Positions 8,491 to 17,814 of a DNA stretch of 64,000 nt are shown piece by piece. A program made the position numbers and the translations under genes. This stretch comes from Terriglobia bacterium (GTDB lineage Bacteria; Acidobacteriota; Terriglobia; Bryobacterales; Bryobacteraceae): the NCBI GenBank assembly GCA_020073345.1, contig JAIQFI010000019.1, forward strand, positions 33,676-97,675, given 5' to 3'. Position 1 is the stretch's first letter. Each line of letters opens with the position of its first letter. Below the pieces are notes generated by a model, which was given only the letters and a program-made list of their open reading frames with translations, had not been told where the DNA came from and made no database searches.

Positions 8491-10062
8491 ATGGCCGCCA
8501 CCAACTACGACGTTCTCATCATTGGTTCAGGCGCTTCCGGAGGCATGGCCGCATACACGCTAACGAAGAAAGGCATCAAGTGCCTGATGCTCGATGCCGG
8601 CCCGCCCATCGATTTCCAGAATGGCCGCGTCTCCAAGCCGGCCTATGAGCTGCCCTACCGCGGCTTGGGGAAACCGGGCCGCCTCGCGCACGTATTTCAA
8701 GCTAACGAGTACAACGCCAACCAGTGGGTGGACGAGAAGCAGGTCCCTTATACCCACGATCCAAGCGCGCCCTTCAACTGGGTTCGAGTACGCTTGGTGG
8801 GCGGCAAGTCGCTGTTCTGGTCGCGTATGTCCTTCCGCTTGAGCGATTACGAGTTCAAGGCCAAGGACCACGACGGCTTCGGCGACAATTGGCCGATCAA
8901 CCTGGCGGATCTGGCTCCCTACTACGATCAGGTCGAGCCGATTTTCCGCGTGCGGGGCCGCAAGGAAGGCTTGAAGCAGCTTCCCGACGGCAACTTCATC
9001 GAGGACAATACGCCGTGGAGTCCCGCCGTTCAGAAGTTTGTCAGTGAGGCCAGCAAGCGCGACATCGCCGTGACGAAGATGCGCACCTCTCTTGGCCGGG
9101 GACAACTGGCGAGCTCGCTCAATCTTCTGTTGCCGGATGCGCTGGCCACGGGGAACCTGACCATCGTCCCCAACGCCGTCGTGCGGGACATCACGGTGGA
9201 CAGGAACACGGGGCGGGTGAATGGCGCGAATTTTCTGGATCGCCATTCCCGCCGCGAGATGCACGCCAAGGCCAAAGTCGTGGTCGTGGGAGCTTCGTGC
9301 CTGGAGAGCACGCGCATTCTGCTGAATTCCGGAATCGCGAATTCCAGCGGCGTGCTGGGCCACTATCTCCACGACCAGTTCTACATTACGCAGAGCGTCC
9401 AGGGCGTGATTCCTGAGGTTCGCGACAAGACGGCTCCGGCCAGTTATGCGTCTGGCGGCGGCTACATTCCCCGCTTTCGCAATCTCCACACCAAGGAAAA
9501 GGATTTCTTGCGGGGTTACGCGTTCGACTTCAACGCGGGCGGTACGCCGGATGCGAAGTTTTTCCCCCTATACGGCAAGGCGCTCGACGAAGCGCTCGAA
9601 ACGCATCGCGGGACCGGGTTCTCAGGCACGTGCATGGGCGAGGTGCTGCCGCGCTTCGAGAATCACGTTCGTATCAATAAGGATGTAACCGATGCCTGGG
9701 GCATACCGGTGCTCCATATCCAGGCTCGCTACGGCAGCAACGAATTCAACATGGCCAAGGACGCCATCAACACCATGGCCGAGCTGTGCCGCTCCTGCGG
9801 ATGGGAAGTGCTGGCCCGCCACGATCAGCCGTTTCCCCCGGGTTACAGCATTCACGAAGTGGGCACATGCAGGATGGGCGATGATCCCAAGACCAGCGTC
9901 CTCAATAAGTGGAACCAGAGCTGGGACATCAAGAACCTGTTCGTGGTAGATGGCAGTAGCTTTGTCACCGGCGGCAGCCAGAACCCGACCATGACCATCC
10001 TGTCGCTTTCGATGCGCGCTTCGGAATACTTAGCTGAGCAGATGCGCAAGGGCGACCTGTAG
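8491..10062 (+). CDS. GMC-family FAD-dependent oxidoreductase
   Basis: 523 residues. The FAD-binding GxGxxG-type motif GSGASGG is at residues 12-18. The C-terminal GMC signature carries HEVGTCRMG, with probable catalytic His455, and [10 protein letters not shown] with Asn498 as the second active-site residue. Members oxidise sugars or alcohols and pass electrons to a cytochrome or quinone. No N-terminal signal is visible, so export probably relies on the TAT subunit encoded just upstream. The substrate may be a hexose or a sugar acid; this is inference from family and neighbour only. Confidence 0.88.
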   Translation: MAATNYDVLIIGSGASGGMAAYTLTKKGIKCLMLDAGPPIDFQNGRVSKPAYELPYRGLGKPGRLAHVFQANEYNANQWVDEKQVPYTHDPSAPFNWVRVRLVGGKSLFWSRMSFRLSDYEFKAKDHDGFGDNWPINLADLAPYYDQVEPIFRVRGRKEGLKQLPDGNFIEDNTPWSPAVQKFVSEASKRDIAVTKMRTSLGRGQLASSLNLLLPDALATGNLTIVPNAVVRDITVDRNTGRVNGANFLDRHSRREMHAKAKVVVVGASCLESTRILLNSGIANSSGVLGHYLHDQFYITQSVQGVIPEVRDKTAPASYASGGGYIPRFRNLHTKEKDFLRGYAFDFNAGGTPDAKFFPLYGKALDEALETHRGTGFSGTCMGEVLPRFENHVRINKDVTDAWGIPVLHIQARYGSNEFNMAKDAINTMAELCRSCGWEVLARHDQPFPPGYSIHEVGTCRMGDDPKTSVLNKWNQSWDIKNLFVVDGSSFVTGGSQNPTMTILSLSMRASEYLAEQMRKGDL

Positions 10063-10078
10063 CCAGCGTAGGTCTCCT

Positions 10079-10447
10079 CTAACGCAACTCCGTGGTCTTG
10101 CCGCCGATGGTGATCCGTTCGGCGCGCATTTCGTCCGCAGTGGCTTTGTGCGGATAGCCGACCAGCGTGGCTGTGGCGCCCACTTTCAAGGCGTCTTTCT
10201 TAAATCCACGCGAATCCATGCGGGAAGGCGGCGCCAGGTATGCCAGCCACGTCTTCCCCTTGCCCTCGTCCACCTGCCGTTTTATGAGAGCGTGAGGGTT
10301 TTCGTAGCTCGCTTCGCGAATAACGCCGGTCAGCGTGATCGTCTTCGATTCGTCGTATCCCGTCCAACCGTGATGCGCCACAGCCGATCTGGCCAGGATC
10401 GCCGTCAGGAATCCGCAAATAGCCAACTTCAGGATTTTGGATCGCAT
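10079..10447 (-). CDS. DUF6152-like secreted protein
   Basis: 122 residues with a signal peptide (AICGFLTAILARSAVA) and mature sequence beginning HHGWTGYDESK. It then shows the GVIREASYENPHALI motif: the paired histidines near the mature N-terminus and the ENPHA/MNPHA segment are shared with the protein at 24590-25009. A small beta-barrel in the periplasm is likely. Function is unknown, although the conserved histidines suggest metal binding. It converges on the GMC gene and is divergent from the MscS gene. Confidence 0.75.
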   Translation of the reverse strand: MRSKILKLAICGFLTAILARSAVAHHGWTGYDESKTITLTGVIREASYENPHALIKRQVDEGKGKTWLAYLAPPSRMDSRGFKKDALKVGATATLVGYPHKATADEMRAERITIGGKTTELR

Positions 10448-10515
10448 CTCATGTCCTACCTCCGTTTTTCATCGTAACCTGAGATCATGCTTCGCGCGGT
10501 GGTTCGGCACACGAA

Positions 10516-11568
10516 ATGATCGAACAGATAGTGAAATACCTGGTGGCCAACTGGAGAGAATTGGTATGGCCGGCGGTTCTCTTCGCGGCGGTGGTCGTGT
10601 CGGGATCGGTGTTCCGCAGCGTCCTGTTCGCGCGCCTCCGGCGCTGGGCCGCATCCACACCGGCACGGATCGATAACATCCTGGTCGATGTCCTCCACGG
10701 GCCTTTTCTGCTGTGGATCCTGATCCTGGCCATTCATGTGGCGACGGAATACTCGGCGCTGCCCCGCGGTGTCACACGCTGGTCGGGCAAGCTGTTGCTG
10801 GCTCTGTGGATCATCTCCCTGACGTTGGTCCTGGGCCGGCTGAGCGGGCGTCTGGTGCGGGTCTATTCGTCACGACTTGAAGGAGCTCTGCCGGTTGGCA
10901 CCCTCACCGAAGTTCTGGCCAGTCTGATCATCGGGATCCTCGGCTTTCTGACCTTGCTCCAGCAAGTCTTCGAAGTCGATATCCGGGCCATCCTGGCGGC
11001 GTTGGGCGTAGGCGGTCTGGCAGTGGCGCTGGCGCTGCAGGACACCCTCTCCAATCTGTTCGCCGGCTTCTACGTGAGCGTCGCCCGCCAAATTCGGATC
11101 GGCGATTTCATCAAGATCGACGCAGGGCAAAGCGGGTACGTGCAAGATATTGGTTGGCGGAGCACGACACTGCGCGAATTGGGCGGCAACCTCATCTTCA
11201 TTCCGAACAATAAGCTTTCGCAGAGTATTGTCACGAATTATCACCTTCCGGAACGAAGCATCGGAATCGGGATTGCCGTTCCCGTAACCTACGACTCTGA
11301 TCCGAGCCAAGTGGAGAGGTTACTCAACGAAGTGGCTTCGGCCGCAGTCGGACAAGTGCCTGGTCTATTGAAAGAGCCCGCGCCATCGGCAAAGTTCATC
11401 CCGGGCTTCGGCAAGATCTCCATGGACTTTACCTTGGACTGCCATGTGGCAGAGTTCGCGGACCAATATCTGGTTCAGCACGAGCTTCGCAAGCGGATTT
11501 TTCATCGGTTTCGCGAACAAGGTGTTCGGTTTCGACCGAAGGTTGGGCCGACGACGGACGAGAGCTAG
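10516..11568 (+). CDS. MscS-family mechanosensitive ion channel
   Basis: 350 residues. Four or five hydrophobic helices fill the first 175 residues. The pore-lining helix is glycine/alanine rich (ALGVGGLAVALALQDTLSN), followed by LFAGFYVSVARQIRIGDFIKI, the signature entry to the MscS beta domain, and then IPNNKLSQSIVTNY. The C-terminal alpha/beta cytosolic part ends in a basic segment. It would release solutes on hypo-osmotic shock. The ATG at 10516 has only a weak ribosome binding site. Confidence 0.9.
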   Translation: MIEQIVKYLVANWRELVWPAVLFAAVVVSGSVFRSVLFARLRRWAASTPARIDNILVDVLHGPFLLWILILAIHVATEYSALPRGVTRWSGKLLLALWIISLTLVLGRLSGRLVRVYSSRLEGALPVGTLTEVLASLIIGILGFLTLLQQVFEVDIRAILAALGVGGLAVALALQDTLSNLFAGFYVSVARQIRIGDFIKIDAGQSGYVQDIGWRSTTLRELGGNLIFIPNNKLSQSIVTNYHLPERSIGIGIAVPVTYDSDPSQVERLLNEVASAAVGQVPGLLKEPAPSAKFIPGFGKISMDFTLDCHVAEFADQYLVQHELRKRIFHRFREQGVRFRPKVGPTTDES

Positions 11569-11638
11569 CCTTTTCGTAACTAGGAAGTATTTCTCGGATT
11601 CATCTTTAGACAAAACTCGGGATGCGCAGGATTCCTTC

Positions 11639-11667
11639 TTGACACAAACACCAAATGAGAGCACAAT
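11639..11667 (+). promoter_or_regulatory. Possible sigma-70 promoter for the DUF2934-glgC unit
   Basis: TTGACA at 11639-11644, a 17-base spacer, then CACAAT at 11662-11667. It lies about 95 bases upstream of the GTG start at 11760, in the 191-base gap after the MscS gene. The same gap holds a doubled TTTGCCCTCTA and a small hairpin (GCCCTCTACGATAGAAGGGC) just downstream. The -10 is a poor match, so this is tentative. Confidence 0.4.
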
Positions 11668-11759
11668 TGCCGCAGAGTGGCATTTTGCCCTCTATGTTTG
11701 CCCTCTACGATAGAAGGGCGCTCAACCAACCCGCGTAGGTTCAGGGAGGGAAACGGCGC

Positions 11760-12035
11760 GTGAGGACAAATCCCAAGAGTGGGCATCCGAAGAGTGGGAG
11801 CGCACGAAGCGCAGGCATGGTTCCCCGGCGCAGTACCGGTCGGCCCAAGGGCCCAGAATCTGTTGCGTTGACTATAGGTTCTGAAGAAATCGTCTCCGTC
11901 CAGGACGTGACCATAGAAGCCGAGATCGCCCGGCTCGCTTATTCCTTGTGGGAGGCACGAGGGGACAACGGCGGGTCGGCCGAGGAAGATTGGTACCGTG
12001 CCGAACAGGAAATCCTGGGGCGTTCCAAGGCCTAA
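11760..12035 (+). CDS. DUF2934 domain protein
   Basis: 91 residues starting at a GTG with GGAGGG (11745-11750) nine bases upstream. The first 35 residues are basic and probably disordered. The second half carries the DUF2934 pattern: IARLAYSLWEARG, then GSAEEDWYRAEQEIL. Small DUF2934 proteins are common in soil bacteria and rhizobia and often sit beside glycogen metabolism genes. That fits here, with glgC starting 42 bases downstream. The biochemical role is unknown. Confidence 0.75.
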   Translation: MRTNPKSGHPKSGSARSAGMVPRRSTGRPKGPESVALTIGSEEIVSVQDVTIEAEIARLAYSLWEARGDNGGSAEEDWYRAEQEILGRSKA

Positions 12036-12077
12036 AGGCCCCGCTAACCGGATCGCAATATCCGGAGAAAGAGTTCC

Positions 12078-13388
12078 GTGGAAGGCATCCTCACAATCCT
12101 ATTAGCCGGAGGCGCCGGCGAGCGTCTGGCTCCTCTCACTCGCGATCAGCCCAAGCCGATGATGCCGTTCGGCGGTATCTATCGTCTGATTGATCTGACG
12201 CTTTCCAATTGCCTGAACTCCGGACTCAGCAAGATTTATGTCCTGACGCAGTACAAGGCGCTGAGCCTGAACCGCCACATCCGGCAGGCTTGGAATATTC
12301 TGTCCCCCGAGCTCGGACAGTTCATTGAAGCCGTGCCGCCGACCCAGCGCCTGCGCGATACCTGGTATCTGGGCACCGCCGACGCAGTCTACCAGAACAT
12401 GCAGAGCATTGTGGAGGAGCAGGTACCTTACGTTCTCATTCTTTCCGCGGACCATGTCTACAAGATGAATTACGCACACATGCTCGACTGGCATGTGGAG
12501 CGCGGCGCGGATGTGACTGTCGCCACCACCCGGATCAGCCCCTCGGACTCCGCGAGATTCGGAATCGTGAGCATGGATGACGACTACTCGATTCAGGGCT
12601 TTGACGAAAAACCGCCACGGGAACGCGCGGCCCGCTCGCATTTCAACGAAGGTGTGTGCAGCGCTTCCATGGGCGTGTACCTGTTTTCCACTCCCGTGTT
12701 GCTGGAAGCGCTCATCGAAGACGCCGAGGACGAGAGCTCCTCGCACGATTTTGGACACGACGTCTTGCCGAAGCTGATGGGCCGCCGTCGCGTCGTGGCC
12801 TACGACTTCGTGGATGAGAACAAGAAAGAGATGATCTACTGGCGCGACGTGGGCACCCTGGAAGCCTACTTTGAGGCCAATATGGATCTGATCGCGGTGA
12901 CTCCGGAGTTCAATCTTTACGACCAGGAATGGCCTCTGCGCACATCCATGCGGCCTTTGCCTCCCGCGAAGTTTGTTTTCGCCACCGAGGGCCGGTGCAT
13001 GGGATTGGCGCTCGATTCCATCGTCTCGCACGGCTGCATCATCTCCGGAGGCCGGGTGACGCGAAGCGTTCTCTCGCCGGGCGTACGCGTAGACCGCCAA
13101 GCTTCGGTCGACAACTGTCTGCTATTTTCCGGCGTGCAGGTGGGGGCCCACAGCCGCATCCGCAACGCGATCGTCGATCACAACCTGAAGATCCCCGAAC
13201 ACGCCGTCATCGGCTTGGATCCGGAGACCAACCGCCGCGAGGGTCACACTGTGACCGACTCAGGGCTGGTGATCGTCCACGCCGATTCCCCGGGAGTGAC
13301 GGTGCAGGAAATTCAGCGCCGGCCTGCTACGCACGAACAAGGCCGGCTTGCATCGGAAAAGCTGCGCCGCGGCGCGCAGCACGCCTAG
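12078..13388 (+). CDS. glgC: Glucose-1-phosphate adenylyltransferase
   Basis: 436 residues from a GTG at 12078 preceded by GGAGAAAG. It makes ADP-glucose from ATP and glucose 1-phosphate, the committed step of bacterial glycogen synthesis. The nucleotidyltransferase domain starts with LLAGGAGERLAPLT and continues PMMPFGGIYRLIDL; later DTWYLGTADAVYQN and SADHVYKM match the GlgC signature regions. The C-terminal left-handed beta-helix begins near residue 300 with hexapeptide-like repeats (SGGRVTRSVLSPGV and GAHSRIRNAIVDHN). Length and motifs are normal. No other glg gene is in the window. Confidence 0.95.
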   Translation: MEGILTILLAGGAGERLAPLTRDQPKPMMPFGGIYRLIDLTLSNCLNSGLSKIYVLTQYKALSLNRHIRQAWNILSPELGQFIEAVPPTQRLRDTWYLGTADAVYQNMQSIVEEQVPYVLILSADHVYKMNYAHMLDWHVERGADVTVATTRISPSDSARFGIVSMDDDYSIQGFDEKPPRERAARSHFNEGVCSASMGVYLFSTPVLLEALIEDAEDESSSHDFGHDVLPKLMGRRRVVAYDFVDENKKEMIYWRDVGTLEAYFEANMDLIAVTPEFNLYDQEWPLRTSMRPLPPAKFVFATEGRCMGLALDSIVSHGCIISGGRVTRSVLSPGVRVDRQASVDNCLLFSGVQVGAHSRIRNAIVDHNLKIPEHAVIGLDPETNRREGHTVTDSGLVIVHADSPGVTVQEIQRRPATHEQGRLASEKLRRGAQHA

Positions 13389-14407
13389 TAATACGCCAGC
13401 GTCTCGATTCCCGTCCCGGCCTTGAACGTGTTCACGACCTTCGCGCCCAGCAGATCGATCACCGAAATCGTTCCGTCGCCGTGGTTCGAGACCAGAGCGG
13501 TTTTCGAATCCGCGCTGAAGGCGATCCCGAAGGGCGTCTTGCCAACCGTGAGCACCGTCTGCTTGCCATGCAGATCCGCCGTGCTGATAATATTCGCCAG
13601 CCCCCGCTGATCGTCGCAGGTAACCAGCTTCGAACCGTCCGGGGAATACTTCACGCGGAAGGGACCCCGCAGGTTCTTTTCAACCGCCACCGTATCCACG
13701 ACTTTGTCTGTGGCCGTATCGATCACCACGAACTTCGGATCCTTGTAATCCACTGCCAGCACGTGCTTCCCGTCCGGGGAAACGGTGATGCCCTGCGTGC
13801 CGTTTGGCATGTCGACTTTCCCGGCCATCTTGCGAGCCTTGATATCGATCACGCTCACAAACGGCCGGTCATTCTTGTTGGCGACGTAGGCTTTGCTGCC
13901 GTCCGGAAGCACAGCGATCCAGTGACCGGTTCCTTCAGTATCGATGGCCGCTGTGATGGTCCTGGTCTTGGGATCGATCACCAGGAATTTGCGGCTCAGG
14001 TCGCAAGTAGCGTAAAGAGTGCCCTTGGAGTCTACCTACAGCCCGTGTGGAGCGATGTAGGGCGACACGTCAATGGTCCCGGTCATCTTCTTGGACACCA
14101 GATCGACGATCGCGATGACGTGACCGGGATGCGGATTCCGGCCGTACACGCCGTCGCCGTAGATTGGGATGTAGGCGGTCTTGTGATCGAGAGAGATAGC
14201 CAGCTCGTGCGGAGGCCCGTCCGGGATAGCAAAGTTTGACAGCTCTTTAAGGTTCACCGGATCGAAGAACCGCACGAATCCGCCGAGCTTGTCGATCATG
14301 ATCAGGCCCTGCGTGCCCGTGGGATTGTTGAAATCCAGGTTGGCGGCGGGCGCCAGCGCGGCTACGACGGCCAGCGCCAGAAGCAGCACGGAAATTCTTC
14401 GAGACAT
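13385..14407 (-). pseudogene. YVTN-type beta-propeller protein split by one in-frame TAG
   Basis: Read from 14407 this is a secreted propeller: signal peptide (SVLLLALAVVAALAPAAN), then blades such as GLIMIDKLGGFVRFFD and HVIAIVDLVSKKMTGTID. After codon 123 comes TAG at 14038-14036. The same frame then continues without any other stop (VDSKGTLYATCDLSRK) through further blades (VIDTATDKVVDTV, VSVIDIKARKMAG) to 13385, for 340 codons in all. So one base change breaks the gene. It could be a real nonsense mutation, a sequencing error, or stop readthrough. The two halves could also be translated separately from a GTG at 13981. It lies upstream of, or within, the same minus-strand unit as the cupin. 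Confidence 0.75.
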
Positions 14408-14414
14408 GCTTGCT

Positions 14415-14840
14415 CTACTCCTTCAGGACTTTCACAACGAAATAGCTGACCGACTTGGGAACTTCCTTGAACCAGTGCGGCATTCCTGCCGGGATGGTGA
14501 CGACGTCTCCTTTGGTCAGATGGTGGGTTTGTCCACCTGTGATGTCGGTGCCGAGCCATTGGCCAGCCTTGCTCATCTTTCCACCGACCATGGTACCGCC
14601 GGTGACGAACGTGGCTTCGCCGTCCATCACGTACAGGATGTCGGTCTCTTTGTCGTGCACCTCAACCTGACCCGCTGCGGTGCGATGCGCGCCCGAAACC
14701 GTGTACTCCTTGGTCGCCGCGAGAGATCCACCCTTGGCGAGCGCGTCGGCGACCCTGTCGTGACCGATGTAGGTGGCCGCATCGGCTCCCATCAGGACCG
14801 CCGCAGCCAATACAGCTCCGATCGTCAGCCAGTATTTCAT
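14415..14840 (-). CDS. Secreted cupin-domain protein
   Basis: 141 residues from the ATG at 14840, which has AGGAGA just upstream; a longer frame to 14888 lacks support. A signal peptide (YWLTIGAVLAAAVLMGADA) precedes a single cupin barrel: HDKETDILYVMDGEATFVTGG is the first cupin motif, and GDVVTIPAGMPHWF the second, with metal-ligand type histidines. The function may be a periplasmic isomerase, dioxygenase or binding protein. It is 7 bases upstream of the interrupted propeller gene and probably co-transcribed with it. Confidence 0.8.
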   Translation of the reverse strand: MKYWLTIGAVLAAAVLMGADAATYIGHDRVADALAKGGSLAATKEYTVSGAHRTAAGQVEVHDKETDILYVMDGEATFVTGGTMVGGKMSKAGQWLGTDITGGQTHHLTKGDVVTIPAGMPHWFKEVPKSVSYFVVKVLKE

Positions 14841-14950
14841 GAGTAGTCTCTCCTGCCCGAAAGTCACGTGCCGTGGGGAGTCTATCACACGGAATTTGCA
14901 CGAATCAACCTAGAATGATCGTAACGGCCGACCAGCCGGGGACGTCCGGT

Positions 14951-16870
14951 ATGAACGTGTTACGACCAACGGTATGCATTCTGGTTTGCTGCGCAGCCGC
15001 TGGCCAACAGGCGCCAGCGCCGCCGGACCCGGTGATCCGCGTCACCACGACCCTGGTCCAGGTGGACGCCGTAGTCACCGACCGGAGCGGGAAACCCATC
15101 ACCAATCTGAATCGCGACGATTTCCAGATCCTCCAGGACGGCAAGCCTCGATCCATCACGAGTTTCAGTTCCGTGAAGGTGGCTCCAGCTTCGTTCGAGC
15201 GCCCGAAACGTTCGACGACCGATCAACCGCTCCTGTCTCTACCGATCCGGGAGATTGAGCGGAATCAAATCCATCGAACGCTTGCCATCCTGGTGGATGA
15301 CCTTAGCATCGTCGGTCCCGGGGATACCGCACGAGTCCGCGATGCCATACGTAAGTTCATCGATGAAGACGTCCTGGAGAGCGACCTGGTCTCGGTCACG
15401 ACCAGTAGCGGCGGCATGGGCATCTATGGGCAGTTCACTACGAATCGCGAAGTGCTGCACGCCGCGGCTGACTCCATCCGCTGGCGGGGTTCAAGGCCGG
15501 AGTTTGAAGATCGCCTGGTGCTCTCGGAGGAAACTCGCGCGCTTCAAGCCGGAACGATCGGAGCGATCCGGGAGGCGATGCGCGGCTTGCGGGACATGCC
15601 CGGGCGGAGGGCGATCGTCCTTTTCTCCGGAGGCTTGGAGCGCAACCCGGAGTCCGAACAGTATCTTCAGGAACTCGCGGACGAAGCCACTCGATTCGCC
15701 GTGACCGTTTATACCATCGACGCCGAGGGGCTTGAGACGTTGCGGGCTAACGCTGAAAGCGCCTCGAAAACTCCGGGCGACCTGTCCGGACGGTTCATAT
15801 CCCAAGGCGGCCTGGCCATGTTGGCACGCCAAACCGGTGGCTTGTTTTATCAGAACACCAACGATCTGGAAGGCGAGTTGGTCGAGGCGTTGGACGACCA
15901 GAGTTCCTACTATGCGCTCGGTTACAATCCCGGCGACGATTCATTCGACAGACGCTTTCACCAGATTCAGGTCAGAGTCCTGCGTGACGGGCTGAGCGTG
16001 CGGTCACGAACAGGTTATCTGGGAGAAACGCAACCACCCGCGCGTGTCCGTCTGGAGACTCTCGAGAAGCAGACGATACGCGCTATGCTGGCGCCCTTTC
16101 AAACCACCAGCATACGCACTCGGCTGACATCGCTGTTCGTGATCCAGGACAAGAAACCGTACGTTACGTCTGCTCTGTATGTCGACGCCAATGATTTACA
16201 GTTCGAACGCGCCCCGGAGAATAAGTTCCAGAGCACATTTGAGGTGGTGGTCGCCAACTTCGACAGTAACGGCAGGCTGGCTGACTCCGTTGCGAAGCGA
16301 TACATGGTGACTCTGACTGCAGAGCTATTGGCCGCGGCACGGCAGTACGGACTTTCCTACACATTCTCGTATCGGGTCAAGAAGCCGGGGCCCTACCACG
16401 TGCGAATGGCCGTTCGAGACGTGACCTCCTCGAAAATCGGCACGGCTTCGCAGTTTTTGGTTGTGCCCGATTTGAGCAAGAACCGCCTGGTCTTGTCCGG
16501 CATCCTGCTGGGCGAGCCGGAGGGAATCGAACCATATCCGTTGTCTACGCCCGCATTGCGGGTTTTCAGGCGCGGCCGCAACATGATCTGGCAGGCTCAG
16601 GTTCTCAATCCAAAACTGAAGCGCAACCTGCCAAAGCTGTTGTCGAGCGTCCGGATCCTGCGGGAAGGCAAGGTTCTTTCAGAGATTGCGTCGCCCGTAG
16701 ACATTGCTAACTTGTCCCCCAACGGTCCGAGAGACGTGATGACAGGCGGATTCGTCACGCTCGGTGAACGAATGGAAGCGGGCGACTACGTCTTACAACT
16801 GCTCGTCCGGGACGAAAACGATGGGTCCAAGTTGGTCACGCAGACTATCGACTTTCAGGTCGTCGAGTGA
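14951..16870 (+). CDS. VWFA-related acidobacterial domain protein, secreted
   Basis: 639 residues from the ATG at 14951, which starts a clear signal peptide (MNVLRPTVCILVCCAAAG); an in-frame ATG at 14915 would add 12 residues. The N-terminal part, VTTTLVQVDAVVTDRSGKPI and DDFQILQDGK, is the hallmark of the VWFA-related acidobacterial family. A von Willebrand A-like domain follows (about 115-320), with ILVDDLSIV in the place of the metal-binding DxSxS, YALGYNP near 320, and then two or more beta-rich domains. These proteins are abundant in Acidobacteria, probably in adhesion or periplasmic assembly; exact function is unknown. Confidence 0.85.
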   Translation: MNVLRPTVCILVCCAAAGQQAPAPPDPVIRVTTTLVQVDAVVTDRSGKPITNLNRDDFQILQDGKPRSITSFSSVKVAPASFERPKRSTTDQPLLSLPIREIERNQIHRTLAILVDDLSIVGPGDTARVRDAIRKFIDEDVLESDLVSVTTSSGGMGIYGQFTTNREVLHAAADSIRWRGSRPEFEDRLVLSEETRALQAGTIGAIREAMRGLRDMPGRRAIVLFSGGLERNPESEQYLQELADEATRFAVTVYTIDAEGLETLRANAESASKTPGDLSGRFISQGGLAMLARQTGGLFYQNTNDLEGELVEALDDQSSYYALGYNPGDDSFDRRFHQIQVRVLRDGLSVRSRTGYLGETQPPARVRLETLEKQTIRAMLAPFQTTSIRTRLTSLFVIQDKKPYVTSALYVDANDLQFERAPENKFQSTFEVVVANFDSNGRLADSVAKRYMVTLTAELLAAARQYGLSYTFSYRVKKPGPYHVRMAVRDVTSSKIGTASQFLVVPDLSKNRLVLSGILLGEPEGIEPYPLSTPALRVFRRGRNMIWQAQVLNPKLKRNLPKLLSSVRILREGKVLSEIASPVDIANLSPNGPRDVMTGGFVTLGERMEAGDYVLQLLVRDENDGSKLVTQTIDFQVVE

Positions 16871-17808
16871 GACACCGCAGTCCCGAGCGCCGCACGCAGG
16901 GCCGATCCCGCGTCGGCGATGGCGACTTTGGCGGTGTCGATCGCGCCTGCCAGGTTGAAGAACGGGTGAATCATCCCTTCATAGCGCTTCAACTCGACCT
17001 GCACTCCCTCGGTCTGTAACTTGCGCGCGTAGGCCTCGCCCTGATCGCGCAGCGGATCGCATTCCGCGGTGATGATCAGAGCCGGCGGGAGCCCCCGGAA
17101 ATTTGTCGCGTTCATGGGGGAAGCGGAGGGCTCCAGGCCGGCCTCCCGGCTGGGAAGGTAATTCTCCATGAACCAGTCCAAGCCGTCGCGCGTCAGGAAG
17201 TGATCCTTTGCGTATTGCTGCATGGATGGACTCTGGTCGTGGAAGTTGACCCACGGATAAATCAGGAGCTGATACTTCAAGCGAGGTCCGCCACGATCCC
17301 GCGATAGGAGACAGACCACCGTGGCGAGGTTCCCGCCCGCGCTGTCTCCGCCCACGGCAATCCGGTTTGGATCGATGCCGAATTCCGCGGCATGCTCCGC
17401 GATATAACCCGTTGCGGCGTATGCATCGTCCACTGCGGCAGGATATTTGTGTTCGGGTGCGAGCCGATAGTCCACCGCAATGACCGCGCAGCCCGATGCG
17501 TTGGCGAGACTGCGGCAGGGCCGGTCATGCGTGTCGAGGTTGCCGATCACGTAGCCGCCACCATGGAGATAAACAAGCGCCGGGAGCGTTTCCCTGAGCA
17601 CCGGCCGATACACGCGCACGGCAATCGGTCCGGCCGGACCGGGAACATCACGATTCACCACTTCCCCGACAGGTTCTTCCGGGCCGCCGAAATCCACCAT
17701 CTCCAGGGCGACCGCGCGGGCTTCGGACACGGGGAGCTGTTCGAGTGGCGGTCCGCCTAACCCGGCGAGCATATCGAGGAAAGACTTGACTTGCGGACTA
17801 AGGGGCAT
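16855..17808 (-). CDS. Alpha/beta hydrolase, hormone-sensitive lipase-type esterase
   Basis: 317 residues. The family IV (HSL) features are all visible: oxyanion-hole HGGG (82-85), nucleophile Ser156 in GGDSAGGN, Asp251 in ITAECDPLRDQG and His281 in MIHPFF. It should hydrolyse short-chain esters, and is cytosolic by sequence. Its 3' end overlaps the convergent VWFA gene by 16 bases. It is the last gene of the minus-strand operon running from 23171, 6 bases after the DUF8021-like gene, so it may remove acyl or lactone groups from the same substrate; that is inference. Confidence 0.9.
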   Translation of the reverse strand: MPLSPQVKSFLDMLAGLGGPPLEQLPVSEARAVALEMVDFGGPEEPVGEVVNRDVPGPAGPIAVRVYRPVLRETLPALVYLHGGGYVIGNLDTHDRPCRSLANASGCAVIAVDYRLAPEHKYPAAVDDAYAATGYIAEHAAEFGIDPNRIAVGGDSAGGNLATVVCLLSRDRGGPRLKYQLLIYPWVNFHDQSPSMQQYAKDHFLTRDGLDWFMENYLPSREAGLEPSASPMNATNFRGLPPALIITAECDPLRDQGEAYARKLQTEGVQVELKRYEGMIHPFFNLAGAIDTAKVAIADAGSALRAALGTAVSHSTT

Positions 17809-17814
17809 CGTAGG

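Noticed and set aside
13385..13981. A separate 198-residue propeller gene
   Set aside because: Same frame as the upstream half and separated only by one TAG; it has no signal peptide or good ribosome binding site, so it is better seen as the second half of one interrupted gene.
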